DNA of 64,000 nt from Planctomycetota bacterium (GTDB taxonomy: Bacteria > Planctomycetota > Planctomycetia > Pirellulales > Pirellulaceae): positions 1 to 64,000 of the forward strand of contig JAPLNM010000029.1 in NCBI GenBank assembly GCA_026692845.1. The letters are read 5' to 3'. This document shows, piece after piece, positions 8,666 through 17,043 of this stretch (positions within the stretch are counted from its first letter, which is position 1; every line of letters starts with the position of its first letter). The notes beneath the pieces were generated by a model, which saw only the letters and a program-made list of their open reading frames with translations, made no database searches and was not told the origin of the DNA. The translations under genes were made by a program, and so were the position numbers.

Positions 8666-8731
8666 GAATTTGAGGGTGAAAAAGGGGGCTAAGAGCCCTG
8701 AAGTGAAGCGTTTTCCTCGACGCCGATCGGC
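8666..8731 (+). repeat. Dispersed repeat family A, copy 1
   Basis: The segment contains GGTGAAAAAG, CTAAGAGCCCT and AGCGTTTTCCTCGA in that order and matches the reverse complement of 62104-62168 with only a few substitutions and small gaps. A short hairpin (GGGCT-AAG-AGCCC) lies inside. It does not look coding. Confidence 0.75.
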
Positions 8732-8993
8732 AACCATCACCGAGTGGCCGCCAAAGTGGTTTCTAAAATTGAGCGCGGCCGACCGGCCACTTCGGTGCAT
8801 GGTTTTGTTCTGGCTGTTTTTCGTGCTCGTGCTCGATCGATCATGCGATTGTATCATTCCATCCTGTTCAACGCGCTGCTCCGGCGGGAATTTAGTAATG
8901 GATAGGATAATGGAGATAGGGAGCATGATCCGCGAGTCGGGGAACGGCGGTTGTGGGCCGTAACGGAAGTCGCATTGATGCCATGCACGCGAA

Positions 8994-9047
8994 GAATTCG
9001 ATTACGAGCACGAGCACCGTCCGCCACGGCGGACTGAGCACGAGCAC
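8994..9047 (+). repeat. Dispersed palindromic repeat family B, copy 1
   Basis: A near-perfect palindrome (GTCCGCCACGGCGGAC, 9019-9034) is flanked by GAGCAC direct repeats. Its reverse complement matches 61421-61482, where GTGCTC units become GTACTC. Non-coding. Confidence 0.75.
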
Positions 9048-9371
9048 GGTGGGATCCTGTGGTCGGAATGACCCAGGCCCCCGGTTGGCTTGCCCAACCG
9101 GAAGCAAGGTTCGAGAGCTAACGGAATCTGCTTCACCTTCCGCACAAGGCGGCAAGGGTCGTAAATTGGGGTTGGTAGAGATCCGTCAGCTAGCTGACGA
9201 ACCTTGGGCTCCGGTGGCTCAAGGCCACCCGGGGGCCGAGATCTTATGATGAGTGCGCGTGGCTCTGCGAACCAGATCAAGTTGTATGCCTGATTGCGTT
9301 TACAGGCCAGCCGCAGGCGTATCGGTCGTCGAAGATAGCAATGAATCCAGTACGCCTTCGGCTCACGAGAC

Positions 9372-9417
9372 AAAAAACAGGAAACGCCGCAGACGCAGGC
9401 GTCTACGACGTTTCCTG
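9372..9417 (-). terminator. Rho-independent terminator after the 93-aa gene
   Basis: CAGGAAACG-c-CG-c-AGACGC pairs with GCGTCT-a-CG-a-CGTTTCCTG around a 2-nt centre (9378-9417). On the minus strand the hairpin is followed by six T (9372-9377). It lies 46 bp past the stop of the gene at 9464-9745. Confidence 0.85.
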
Positions 9418-9463
9418 AGGGGTTGGATTGGTGATGGTTTGGGGGCAGCGTCGGACCAATTCG

Positions 9464-9745
9464 CTAGCCGACGACTTCTTTGATTTTTTGGAGGAAGTGA
9501 TCCCCGCCATCCTTGCTGAGTTCCTTGGCGTGCTTCTCGGCCTTTTTGACGTCGGTGTATTCGAAAACGGCAACGCGTTTGAGGTGTTGGTTGAAGACAC
9601 CCCAATAAAGCTTCACACGCGGTTCGGCTGCGGGCTTTCGAGTCCGTTTTGGCTTGACTACCACTGGTGTTTCGGTGTTTTCAGTCGTCGATTCGGCGGC
9701 TTCCGTGGCCTTCTTCGTCTTCTTTGCGTTACTAGCACTTGGCAT
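9464..9745 (-). CDS. Small conserved hypothetical protein
   Basis: This 93-residue protein starts at the Met at 9745. The first 45 residues are Ala/Thr/Lys/Pro-rich and probably disordered, and the rest is a compact alpha/beta unit: KLYWGVFNQHLKRVAVFEY, then DVKKAEKHAKELSK and HFLQKIKEVV. The shape is that of a small single-domain protein seen in planctomycetes; I cannot name a function. It has its own strong terminator at 9372-9417, so it is probably a monocistronic and well expressed gene. The longer frame to 9802 is less likely because its extra residues (FFLIFTEPL) lack any upstream ribosome site. Confidence 0.7.
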   Translation of the reverse strand: MPSASNAKKTKKATEAAESTTENTETPVVVKPKRTRKPAAEPRVKLYWGVFNQHLKRVAVFEYTDVKKAEKHAKELSKDGGDHFLQKIKEVVG

Positions 9746-10023
9746 GAGAGGCTCCGTGAAAATAAGGAAGAAAGCAAAAGTTGCCGGTCCAGAGAAATCC
9801 AATCCATGTTCGGCAGGCCCCGTATTATAGCCCGACGGGTCCGATTCGGATATGGTTTATTTGGAAGTTGTTAAGATATTCCTGCCTCGAAAGCTAGCAA
9901 AACCCTTGGCTTTTTGCGGGTTGGCGAGCTGCAGGCGTGCCCAAACAGGGGCCCAAGCAGCAGGGGGATGAGGCGAGCCGAGGCAGATGGACAAACGGTC
10001 CGGTTCAGATGGCTTGTTTTCTC

Positions 10024-11247
10024 TTAAAAAGCCCGTAGCTGAGCGTTGGATTCAAGGTGCAAAAAGGTGCCGCAGATCAGTTGTGCCTTTTCGACCAAGC
10101 TATCGAGTTCGATCCATTCTTGGGGGCTGTGCAGGCAATCGCCTCGGGGCCCGAAGGTATCGAGGTTGGGCAATCCCATGGCTTGGAGTTTGTTCCCGTC
10201 GCTTGCCCCTCCGGATTCCTTCCATCCGACGGCCAGTCCCAAATCCGCTGCAGCTTGCTCGACGGTCGCTTTGATCCGTTCGGTGGCCAGGTCGCATATC
10301 TTGGCTGGTGCATGGATTTGACCGTGGAGTTCAACACGGTAGCCAAGTTGGATTTGATCGTACTTTTTGGCTAGTTCGTCCAAACGAGCTTCGATCCATT
10401 GCTGGTCTTGAGGGTCTGCGATCCGAACGTTGACTCTCAAGACGGCAGTATCGGGCACGACGTTGACGGCATTGCCACCGCGAAGTCGTCCGATATTGAT
10501 CGTAACATTCGGACGTTGGCCATTGAGTTGCTCGATCTCGCAGGCCAAGCGGCAGCAGTGCGCGATCGCGTTTCGGCCCTCGTGAAAATTTCTTCCGGCG
10601 TGTGCCGATTTGCCCCGGACGACCAAGATAAAGGTCCCAGTCCCTTTGCGGGCTTGGACGAAGCTACCATCGGCAAGGGTTGGCTCGAATAGAAATGCGG
10701 TATGAAAATCTTGTGCGATCGATTCCCACATCCCGACAGAACTCGGCGAGCCGATTTCTTCATCGGGAGTTAGGATCAGCGACAAGCCGATATCGTCGAG
10801 CGGTGCGAATTGCTTCAGAGCCATCGCCGCGTAGCGCATCACGACGATGCCGCCTTTGGCATCGATCACTCCGGGTCCTCGAAGGATATTGTTAGGCAAA
10901 CGTTCGCAAGTTTGAAAAGGGTCCTGTTGGCCGTAGACGGTATCGTAATGAATCGTCCAGAGGCAACTGGATCCTTTGGGGTTCCCTAGATCCCAGCGCA
11001 GGGCGGGCCCTGTGGCATAGACCGATTCGATTCCCGCATCATCGAGTAGGGAGTACGTAGGTAGATCCATCCGTTGGCAGGGGATCTTCAATGGGGCGAA
11101 GAAACGCTCGAGCCAGTCGGCGGCTTGGTTTAGCCCATTTAGGTGATCGGATCCGGAGTTGATATCGCACAAATCGATCAAGTCCTGAGCCATCGAATCG
11201 GCTTGGGTGGCGAGCCAGCGGGTTCCTTGCCACGTCTTTGCATTCAT
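10024..11247 (-). CDS. M20 family metallopeptidase / amidohydrolase
   Basis: A cytoplasmic zinc hydrolase of 407 residues, related to carboxypeptidase G2 and acetylornithine deacetylase. Expected metal and catalytic residues are visible: TIHYDTVYG (His and catalytic Asp), VIDAKGG (bridging Asp), TPDEEIGS (catalytic Glu and ligand Glu), FLFEPT, and a late His in DCLHSPQEW. The middle dimerisation domain begins around KGTGTFILVVRGKSAHAGR. The substrate cannot be told; peptides or N-acyl amino acids are usual. There is no signal peptide. It ends 278 bp from the 93-aa gene and starts just below the terminator of the 157-aa lipoprotein gene. Confidence 0.88.
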   Translation of the reverse strand: MNAKTWQGTRWLATQADSMAQDLIDLCDINSGSDHLNGLNQAADWLERFFAPLKIPCQRMDLPTYSLLDDAGIESVYATGPALRWDLGNPKGSSCLWTIHYDTVYGQQDPFQTCERLPNNILRGPGVIDAKGGIVVMRYAAMALKQFAPLDDIGLSLILTPDEEIGSPSSVGMWESIAQDFHTAFLFEPTLADGSFVQARKGTGTFILVVRGKSAHAGRNFHEGRNAIAHCCRLACEIEQLNGQRPNVTINIGRLRGGNAVNVVPDTAVLRVNVRIADPQDQQWIEARLDELAKKYDQIQLGYRVELHGQIHAPAKICDLATERIKATVEQAAADLGLAVGWKESGGASDGNKLQAMGLPNLDTFGPRGDCLHSPQEWIELDSLVEKAQLICGTFLHLESNAQLRAF

Positions 11248-11276
11248 GAAATGGGCCTTCGTGGGTTTTTATTCAT

Positions 11277-11316
11277 AAAAAAAGGGGCCAGACTCCGTAA
11301 GAGGGAGTCTGGCCCC
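11277..11316 (-). terminator. Rho-independent terminator of the lipoprotein gene
   Basis: A perfect 13-bp stem (GGGGCCAGACTCC / GGAGTCTGGCCCC) with a 7-nt loop at 11284-11316 is followed on the minus strand by seven T (11277-11283). It is 30 bp past the lipoprotein stop and separates it from the M20 gene. Confidence 0.93.
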
Positions 11317-11346
11317 GATCGAATCGTTGTGGTTGGTAACGGAAGG

Positions 11347-11820
11347 TTATTTGGAGGTCAATTCGAATTTGATCTGGTCGGTACCCGTATCAGGAACGGT
11401 CACTTTGAGTCCCGAGGAAGCGATGCTGGCGTATTGCATCGGCAGGTCGTTTCTCAAGTTGATCGTGATGGGTTCGTCCTCAGAGGCGCCGGGTTTTTTA
11501 TCTCCCATGACGGACTTGGAGATCTCGACGCGGTATTCACCTGGCAGAGCCCCGGTTTTGCCATTGTATTCAGCCATGATCACCCTCATGACGAATTTGC
11601 CTTGGGCATTGGTATTTCCCACGGCATGGTAGGGGTGTTTTTCGGAGAGGAACGACACGGTGGCATTTTCGACAGCCGACCCGTCGAGCGTGACAATCCC
11701 TTCGGCCTTGACGATGGTCGGGAGTTTCTTCCCGTTGCAGCCCGAGGGCAGCGCGACAAGGCATAGCAGCAGGACCAGGGGGAATTTTAGGAGCAGTCGT
11801 TGGTGCATGAGCGGGTTCAT
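11347..11820 (-). CDS. Lipoprotein with carboxypeptidase-regulatory-like fold
   Basis: This 157-residue protein has a hydrophobic leader ending in VALPSGCNG, with Cys as a likely lipidation site. The mature part reads as one beta-sandwich of the carboxypeptidase-regulatory/transthyretin-like type: AEGIVTLDGSAVENATVSF, NAQGKFVM, GALPGEYRVEI. Such small lipoproteins commonly follow DUF1559 genes in planctomycetes, as here: the DUF1559 stop is only 34 bp upstream. A structural or substrate-binding role in the periplasm is inference. An alternative start is the Met at 11808. The unit ends at the strong hairpin at 11277-11316. Confidence 0.82.
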   Translation of the reverse strand: MNPLMHQRLLLKFPLVLLLCLVALPSGCNGKKLPTIVKAEGIVTLDGSAVENATVSFLSEKHPYHAVGNTNAQGKFVMRVIMAEYNGKTGALPGEYRVEISKSVMGDKKPGASEDEPITINLRNDLPMQYASIASSGLKVTVPDTGTDQIKFELTSK

Positions 11821-11854
11821 CCGTCGCTAGGGGTTGTAGGGTTCAATGGCAGGA

Positions 11855-12964
11855 TCACTCGTAATCGACTGGAGTTTCACCGCCGGACTTTGAGCCCAGG
11901 GCGCCCCAGACACCGTAGGGGCTTTGACCGCTGGCGATGGTAGGTGCGATTGCCCCGAGGTTACCCGAGTCGATCCCGTCGCTCAGGAATCGGACCGAGC
12001 CGTCCCCTAGGGCGATTTGAACGCCGCCGCCGTGCTCGCTCGTCGGGGTCCAAATCCCTGCAAACCAGTGGGGGGAAACCGAACCGGTGCCGATCATGCA
12101 AACAGCGTTGTTCGGGGGAAGGATCGTCGAAACGCCAGCGAAGTAGGCGTTGCCAGCCCAAGCTCGGTAACCTGGCAGGGTGTCACCGGTAAAGAGCAAA
12201 CCTGGATTGATGTACTCTCGGCCGTTGATCAACTGAGCCTTGCAGCTCAAAGGAGCGTATGTAGCAGGATCACCGGCGATCAGCGCTACGGTGCCTTTGG
12301 AGTTGACGATGTTTGGACGTTGGCGTTCGCCCAGCATCATGGTGTTGCTCAGACCGTCGCGCACATCACCGAGTCGATGGTAGGAGGCTCGGCCGAACAT
12401 TCCGCGATTGATGATAGGAAGTTTCTGAAGTGCCAGCGGCAAGCTATTTCGTTCTTCGACCCCGCTGGGGGTGACTTGGGATTGCGCCATATTGTCACCG
12501 ACGCAGAAGGCGTAGCTGGTCAAGCCACGATTGCGATCTGGATTGACCGGTTCGTCGGTACCGCTGTCGCTGGGGCATTCGAGCCAGGGCACCCGAGTTC
12601 GATAGGCGGCATTGCCGTTCCAAGGTTCGAGGCCAAAACCGCTGTTGAGGCTGTTGATGCGTTCGAAGAGTGTGTTGCTTTCCAGATAGGGCAGGATGGC
12701 CCACCAGCCGCTCATGCAGAACCGTTGGTGGGTTTGCACCACGTTTCCGTTGCCGGCTTGCATGGATGGTAGTTTCTTGAATGCCGACTCGTAATTCAGC
12801 ACGCCGAGGGCTTGCTGTTTCATGTTGTTGCTGCACTGCATGCGACGTGCAGCCTCTCGGGCTGCTTGGACCGCAGGAAGCAGTAGACCGACCAAAATGC
12901 CGATAATCGCAATGACGACCAAAAGTTCGACGAGGGTAAACCCTCGGGAGATGCGTTTGCGCAT
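11855..12964 (-). CDS. DUF1559 pseudopilin-type protein
   Basis: This 369-residue protein starts at the Met at 12964. Its N terminus is a type IV prepilin/pseudopilin signal ([26 protein letters not shown]), with cleavage expected before FTLVE, followed by REAARRMQCSNNMKQ. The large C-terminal domain is the planctomycete DUF1559 type, ending in the usual HGGGVQIALGDGSVRFL segment. It should be processed by a prepilin peptidase and inserted in the inner membrane; exact roles of this very expanded family are unknown. It precedes the small lipoprotein at 11347 in one operon. The Met at 13009 would add an unnecessary 15-residue leader. Confidence 0.92.
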   Translation of the reverse strand: MRKRISRGFTLVELLVVIAIIGILVGLLLPAVQAAREAARRMQCSNNMKQQALGVLNYESAFKKLPSMQAGNGNVVQTHQRFCMSGWWAILPYLESNTLFERINSLNSGFGLEPWNGNAAYRTRVPWLECPSDSGTDEPVNPDRNRGLTSYAFCVGDNMAQSQVTPSGVEERNSLPLALQKLPIINRGMFGRASYHRLGDVRDGLSNTMMLGERQRPNIVNSKGTVALIAGDPATYAPLSCKAQLINGREYINPGLLFTGDTLPGYRAWAGNAYFAGVSTILPPNNAVCMIGTGSVSPHWFAGIWTPTSEHGGGVQIALGDGSVRFLSDGIDSGNLGAIAPTIASGQSPYGVWGALGSKSGGETPVDYE

Positions 12965-13304
12965 GGATGAGCTCCATAAAAGCGTAAATAAAGAGGAAGA
13001 TAGCTCCATAGACTATCCCTATCTAACTTTTGCATTAAGTCAAGTCAATCGAGGGGGCCTGGGTTCTGATGAAATTTTCGAGAAAATCCGTTTCCAACGG
13101 AATGCCATCGAGGGGGACTTGGATTAGTTTTGCGGATAGAAATCCCCTGATGGATTCGCGGATCTTCGGGAAATCAGCGACGGGACAAACCCCAGCAAGT
13201 GGAACCCAGGAGCCTTGGGCGGGGCCCCGGAGGGCCTGCCCTATGGATCCTTTGGGTGCCTAAATTTTTGCGAAATAGATGGCCGGTTCGACCTTTAGAG
13301 CTGC
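12965..13304. other. Intergenic region upstream of the DUF1559 gene
   Basis: This 340-bp stretch should hold the promoter of the DUF1559 operon and the end of the fur transcript. An AT-rich segment near 13000-13050 suits a promoter. I see no RNA gene, strong hairpin or open frame with domain-like content. Confidence 0.4.
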
Positions 13305-13820
13305 CTACACACGGTCCTGACGGCGGCCGACGGATCGTTTTTTGGCGCAGGCATCGCAGATGCCTTGGATGATAAAGCGGTGGTCTTTGACGCGGAATCG
13401 GTGCGTTCGGGCGACTTGATCGCGCAAGCGGACGAGTTCTTCGCTGGTGAATTCGATCAGTTGACGGCATTTGGTGCAGTACAAGTGGTCGTGTTCGGGA
13501 TAACCGTAGTTCAATTCGTACATGCTTCGACCGTCGAGTTCGAAGCGGTGGAGGAGTCCTGCGTCTACGAATTCCTTGAGGGTTCGGTAGACGGTCGGCC
13601 GCGAGACGTAGTGATCCGAACCGCGCGAGGGAAGCTGTTCGATCAGCAGATCGGCATCGAAGTGTTCGTGGCGGTTGAAGACCTGTTCGAGCAGGAACTT
13701 TTTTTGCGATGTATTTCGCAGTCCGCGACTTTGGAGGAATTCCTCGTAGCGCTCCAGCGGGGTCATGGAGACCTTGACCGCCTGGAGAGGTTCGTTGAGG
13801 GGTTTCGGTTGGTTTGGCAT
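13305..13820 (-). CDS. fur: Fur family metal-responsive repressor
   Basis: A 171-residue DNA-binding regulator, starting at the Met at 13820 (MPNQPKPL). The winged helix covers roughly residues 20-95 (GLRNTSQKKFLLEQVF, HFDADLLIEQL, VSRPTVYRTLKEFVDAGLLHRFELDG). The metal/dimer domain follows with HDHLYCTKC, a structural CxxC, and a second CxxC in GICDACAKK. Fur proteins repress iron uptake genes, and relatives sense zinc (Zur) or peroxide (PerR); motif reading cannot separate these with certainty. The frame extends to 14459 with no stop, but that part is antisense to the next gene and is not credible as protein. Confidence 0.88.
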   Translation of the reverse strand: MPNQPKPLNEPLQAVKVSMTPLERYEEFLQSRGLRNTSQKKFLLEQVFNRHEHFDADLLIEQLPSRGSDHYVSRPTVYRTLKEFVDAGLLHRFELDGRSMYELNYGYPEHDHLYCTKCRQLIEFTSEELVRLRDQVARTHRFRVKDHRFIIQGICDACAKKRSVGRRQDRV

Positions 13821-13903
13821 GTTCGCGGGTCGCTGAGGCTCTACACTCCTTGGACTGCGATTACTATAACTAGGCGATCTGAGTTGACGAGAGAGGGAAG
13901 CGA

Positions 13904-14965
13904 ATGAATTACGAATTCGAGGGGAAGCTTCTAGTTTTTCGTATGCTGATTCCGTTGATCCTCGGAGGCCTTTTCGGCTGGTTGCTCGTCGGCCGCAAGA
14001 GGATGTCGCCTCGGAACTGTTTTTTCGCATGCCTGACGCTCTGGGCTGTGTTTGGGATTTCCGACCTGGGCTCGCGAGGAATCCTGCCGCTGGCAACGAA
14101 ATTTTGGGAGGGAGCGACAGGTTGGCAAGCCAGGGAGCCATGGATGCATTGGGCTTGGGTGGCTCCGATGGCGATGAGTTTATGGATCGCCCTGCGATGC
14201 ATTGCTGTGCGACGGATACTGGTGCGTCGGTTGGACGTTGGCGAGGGTCCATCGAAGTCGACATCGATGCGAATCGAGTCCGATGGATCTTCCGATCGAT
14301 CCTCCGATCGATCCTTACTGGGCAACGCGACGCGCGTTCGCCTTGTAGATCGCGTTCGCCTCGTAGATATCGTCCAGATGGCCTATTGGTTGGCGACGAT
14401 CGCCTTGCTGAGTTTCTTGATGTTTCCCGTTGGTCAAGGCTACGCGGACCAGGTGTCAAAGTTCCGTTATCTTGGGCTCTTGACGCTGGTCTCTTCGGTC
14501 CTAAACGCTTGGCTGATCGTTCAGCGATCGGGGCTTGCCCAGAGCCGTTGGTTTCGATGGGTGCATGTTGCCCAGCTTGCGTGCATCGCAGCGGTGGTAT
14601 TGCAAAGCTACGCGTCGCTTGGGGAGTGGGTGATATTTTGCGGTGCGTTCATGGCTGGGGCGATTGCGACAACGGGCTCAGGCAAGTACAGCTTGGAAAC
14701 CGACGATGGGTCCCTTAGCATCTTGATCAGCTTTGCAGCTTCGGCAGGACTGTGCCTTTCACAGGCTTACGCTTGGAACCCTTTGCCTCAATGGTTGCTT
14801 GGGGTGCTTGCCACCATGCCTGCGATCATGGCGATTGCCGATATGGGGATTGCTCGAACCTGCGAGCGGTCCTTCGGTTGGCGAATTGGAGGATTCCTGG
14901 CGCTGCTAGCCCTTTGCATGGGACTGGTGTATTTTTTCGTTTTGGGAACCGAGCCGTCCTGGTAA
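13904..14965 (+). CDS. Hypothetical multi-pass membrane protein
   Basis: This 353-residue protein has about nine or ten hydrophobic segments, for example FRMLIPLILGGLFGWLLVG, ATIALLSFLMFPVG, LLTLVSSVLNAWLIV, LLGVLATMPAIMAIADMG and GGFLALLALCMGLVYFFVL. A hydrophilic stretch near residues 105-150 is Ser/Asp/Arg-rich (SDGSSDRSSDRS). GAGAGAGGGAAG upstream is a good ribosome site. It is divergent from fur with 83 bp between starts, so the shared region may hold both promoters. No family was recognised. Confidence 0.7.
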   Translation: MNYEFEGKLLVFRMLIPLILGGLFGWLLVGRKRMSPRNCFFACLTLWAVFGISDLGSRGILPLATKFWEGATGWQAREPWMHWAWVAPMAMSLWIALRCIAVRRILVRRLDVGEGPSKSTSMRIESDGSSDRSSDRSLLGNATRVRLVDRVRLVDIVQMAYWLATIALLSFLMFPVGQGYADQVSKFRYLGLLTLVSSVLNAWLIVQRSGLAQSRWFRWVHVAQLACIAAVVLQSYASLGEWVIFCGAFMAGAIATTGSGKYSLETDDGSLSILISFAASAGLCLSQAYAWNPLPQWLLGVLATMPAIMAIADMGIARTCERSFGWRIGGFLALLALCMGLVYFFVLGTEPSW

Positions 14966-15114
14966 CTTTCCTTCAAGCACGCCGCTCGGAGCATTCAAAT
15001 TCCCGTCGGGTGTCGGATTTGTCTACGAATTGGATACCAAACGATTCCTGATTGAACTCGAACCGAATCGGTCGCTCGAAAAGAATCGGCCGCTCGGGTA
15101 GAATTTGGGCACGT

Positions 15115-15444
15115 ATGAAGCTCCTCAAGAAACTCAAAAGCTGGTTCTCCTTTCGGCTTACCCACTACTATCTGATCCACTTTGTGCTCTTGCTGTCCTT
15201 TGGCTGGATGGCGATGGGTGTTGTGGGGCTTTTGGTAGCCTTTTGGGTTGTGCTGCTTTGGTTTTCGGCTTGGCAACGTCCGATGCGACCGGAGTTTTTC
15301 CTGCTTGCGGGCTTTGGTCTTTTGGCGGCCGCAAGGTTCCTGCCCAGCGGGATGTGGGACAATGTGTTTTGGCTCTTCGGCTTTTTGCTCATCGCAGCGA
15401 GTCCTTTGATCGACTTTATTTCACCGACATTCCGCAATGGCTAA
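15115..15444 (+). CDS. Small hypothetical membrane protein
   Basis: The predicted product from the Met at 15115 is 109 residues with three or four membrane helices (LIHFVLLLSFGWMAMGVVGLL, FWVVLLWFSAW, FFLLAGFGLLAAARFL, FWLFGFLLIAAS). The N terminus is Lys-rich (MKLLKKLKSW), as expected for a cytoplasmic anchor. Its end overlaps the start of the acyltransferase gene by 8 bp, which suggests translational coupling. An upstream Met at 15052 would add a repetitive GRSKRIGRSGRI leader and is less likely. Function unknown. Confidence 0.65.
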   Translation: MKLLKKLKSWFSFRLTHYYLIHFVLLLSFGWMAMGVVGLLVAFWVVLLWFSAWQRPMRPEFFLLAGFGLLAAARFLPSGMWDNVFWLFGFLLIAASPLIDFISPTFRNG

Positions 15445-16702
15445 GACAACTCTCGGACAGATCGATTCCTCAGCGTTAGCGTCCTTTGGGTTGGAGTCCT
15501 CAGCCAGTGAGTCCTCGCATCAGAAGCGACGCATGAGCATCGACGTGCTCCGAGGGATGGTGATGTTTTTGATGCTCGCCGAGGTACTTCATTGGGAGCA
15601 GCTCGCGTCGGCTTCCGACCGATTTTCCGAGCCTGTGCAAAGAGTGCTTCAGTGGATCGTCTTTCATACCACGCACGTCCAGTGGCGAGGCTGTTCTTTG
15701 CACGACATGATCCAACCGGTCTTCTCGTTCCTGGTTGGGACATCGCTTGCATTTTCCTACACCAAGCGGATCGAGCAAGGGCAATCATGGACGCGGATGC
15801 TCATGCATGCGATTGCAAGAAGTTTGATTCTCATCACGCTTGGGATTTTTTTGAGGAGTTTAGGCAAGCCTCAAACGAATTTCACTTTTGACGATACGCT
15901 CACGCAGATCGGGCTTGGGTATGGATTTTTGTTTTTGTTTGGTGGTTGCAAGCAGCTTTCGATTGGCTTAGGGGTCCTGGGGATTTTGTGCACTTACTGG
16001 TCGCTCTTTGCGATTTACCCGTTGCCACCCGCATCGTTCGATTACCCTGCGGTAGGAGTCCCCGATACTTGGCAGCACCATGCTTCGGGTTTTGCCGCCC
16101 ACTGGAACAAAAACAGCAATGCGGCATGGGCATTTGACGTCGAGTGGATGAATTTGTTTCCACGCGAGAAAGTCTACCAATACTCCGGGGGTGGGTATTG
16201 CACGTTGAGTTTCCTGCCGACGCTCGGAACGATGCTTTTGGGTCTTTTGGCGGGCAATTGGCTCCGAGAAGAATCGCAAGCCAGACGTCGAAGTCTCTAT
16301 TTTCTGCTGACCGCAGGGGTGTGTCTTTTGGGGGCTTGGGCGTTGGATGCCTTGGGAGTTTGTCCGTTGGTCAAGCGGATTTGGACACCCAGCTGGACGT
16401 TGTGGAGCGGTGGAATCTGTTTTCTTTGGCTCCTGGTACTCAGTTGGATCTGCGACGATGCTGGGTACATCCGGTGGTCGTACTTCTTCCGGGTTATCGG
16501 GGCCAACTCGATCATCGCTTATGTCATGAGTTGGACGATGGAATCTTGGGTTGGGCAAGCGATCGAGCGGCATTTTGGATTTGCGATAAGGGCGTTGGTC
16601 CCCGAGGTCTACCGCACGTTCGTGCTCGGCTGGCTGATTCTATTGGTTTTCTGGCTGATTCTCGATTGGCTGGCTCGGCGAAAGATTTTCGTACGGATTT
16701 AA
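15437..16702 (+). CDS. HGSNAT/NagX-like membrane acyltransferase
   Basis: This 421-residue, roughly ten-helix membrane protein has the family entry motif MSIDVLRGMVMFLMLAEV, then GCSLHDMIQPVFSFLVGTSLAFSY and FDDTLTQIGLGYGFLF. These match the heparan-alpha-glucosaminide N-acetyltransferase-like (DUF5009/NagX) group, which acetylates amino sugars across the membrane. A conserved His is likely in LHDMIQP. In planctomycetes these genes are common and the substrate is not known; cell-surface or degraded glycans are plausible. The first 32 residues are hydrophilic, and a Met at 15533 is an alternative start. It overlaps the small membrane gene before it. Confidence 0.8.
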   Translation: MAKTTLGQIDSSALASFGLESSASESSHQKRRMSIDVLRGMVMFLMLAEVLHWEQLASASDRFSEPVQRVLQWIVFHTTHVQWRGCSLHDMIQPVFSFLVGTSLAFSYTKRIEQGQSWTRMLMHAIARSLILITLGIFLRSLGKPQTNFTFDDTLTQIGLGYGFLFLFGGCKQLSIGLGVLGILCTYWSLFAIYPLPPASFDYPAVGVPDTWQHHASGFAAHWNKNSNAAWAFDVEWMNLFPREKVYQYSGGGYCTLSFLPTLGTMLLGLLAGNWLREESQARRRSLYFLLTAGVCLLGAWALDALGVCPLVKRIWTPSWTLWSGGICFLWLLVLSWICDDAGYIRWSYFFRVIGANSIIAYVMSWTMESWVGQAIERHFGFAIRALVPEVYRTFVLGWLILLVFWLILDWLARRKIFVRI

Positions 16703-17043
16703 CAGTCGCATCGATGGGTACTTCAGGCCGGCGGCCTGGGTCTCGACCCGGTATTCGCCAAGCTAATAATCGCGGTGTTCGGCTGAGGAATCGGCCCGCG
16801 TTGAAATCTGCGTTGAGAACGCCGCCGAGAACGCCGCCGAGAACCGTTTTGGGCGGTCTGCAATGGTCCTGACCCATCTAGCCCGATAGCTATACTTTGC
16901 GGTAAATTACGCGTTAAGTTAAACTTCCCCGGTTCGAGCGGTTATTCCCGGGCCGAGAACTCAATTAGAGTTTCTCAATTTGTGTTGATTGGACTGATTC
17001 CTAAAAGATTCCTCACTAGATTACACAGGGTAACGGATAGCAG
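16703..17043. other. Intergenic region before the peroxidase gene
   Basis: The first 160 bp are GC-rich and carry GAACGCCGCC-type short repeats (16818-16843). The second half turns AT-rich and probably holds the peroxidase promoter, including the inverted repeat listed separately. No gene is seen. Confidence 0.4.
16955..16976. promoter_or_regulatory. Inverted repeat upstream of the peroxidase
   Basis: GAGAACTC and GAGTTTCTC flank AATTA; the arms pair except for one extra T. It lies about 70 bp before the peroxidase start in AT-rich sequence, the usual place for an operator. The binding protein is unknown. Confidence 0.35.

Larger units (their letters stand above)
8599..9371. repeat. Gene-free region with dispersed repeats
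   Basis: No convincing gene is present between dapF and the 93-aa gene. The stretch holds two sequences that recur at 61.4-62.2 kb (8666-8731 and 8994-9047). It also has a GTGCTC pair near 8822-8835, and segments such as TTGGGCTCCGGTGGCTCAAG and GGCCAGCCGCAGGCG that look like degenerate intergenic repeats. The frames that cross it have no domain-like sequence. Confidence 0.7.

Noticed and set aside
9002-9373. Minus-strand frame of 123 codons in the gap after dapF
   Set aside because: It runs over repeat B and low-complexity sequence (SVRRGGRCSCS) with no start context or domain.
13821-14459. Long N-terminal extension of the fur frame
   Set aside because: It is antisense to the membrane protein gene and low in complexity; the family starts at 13820.
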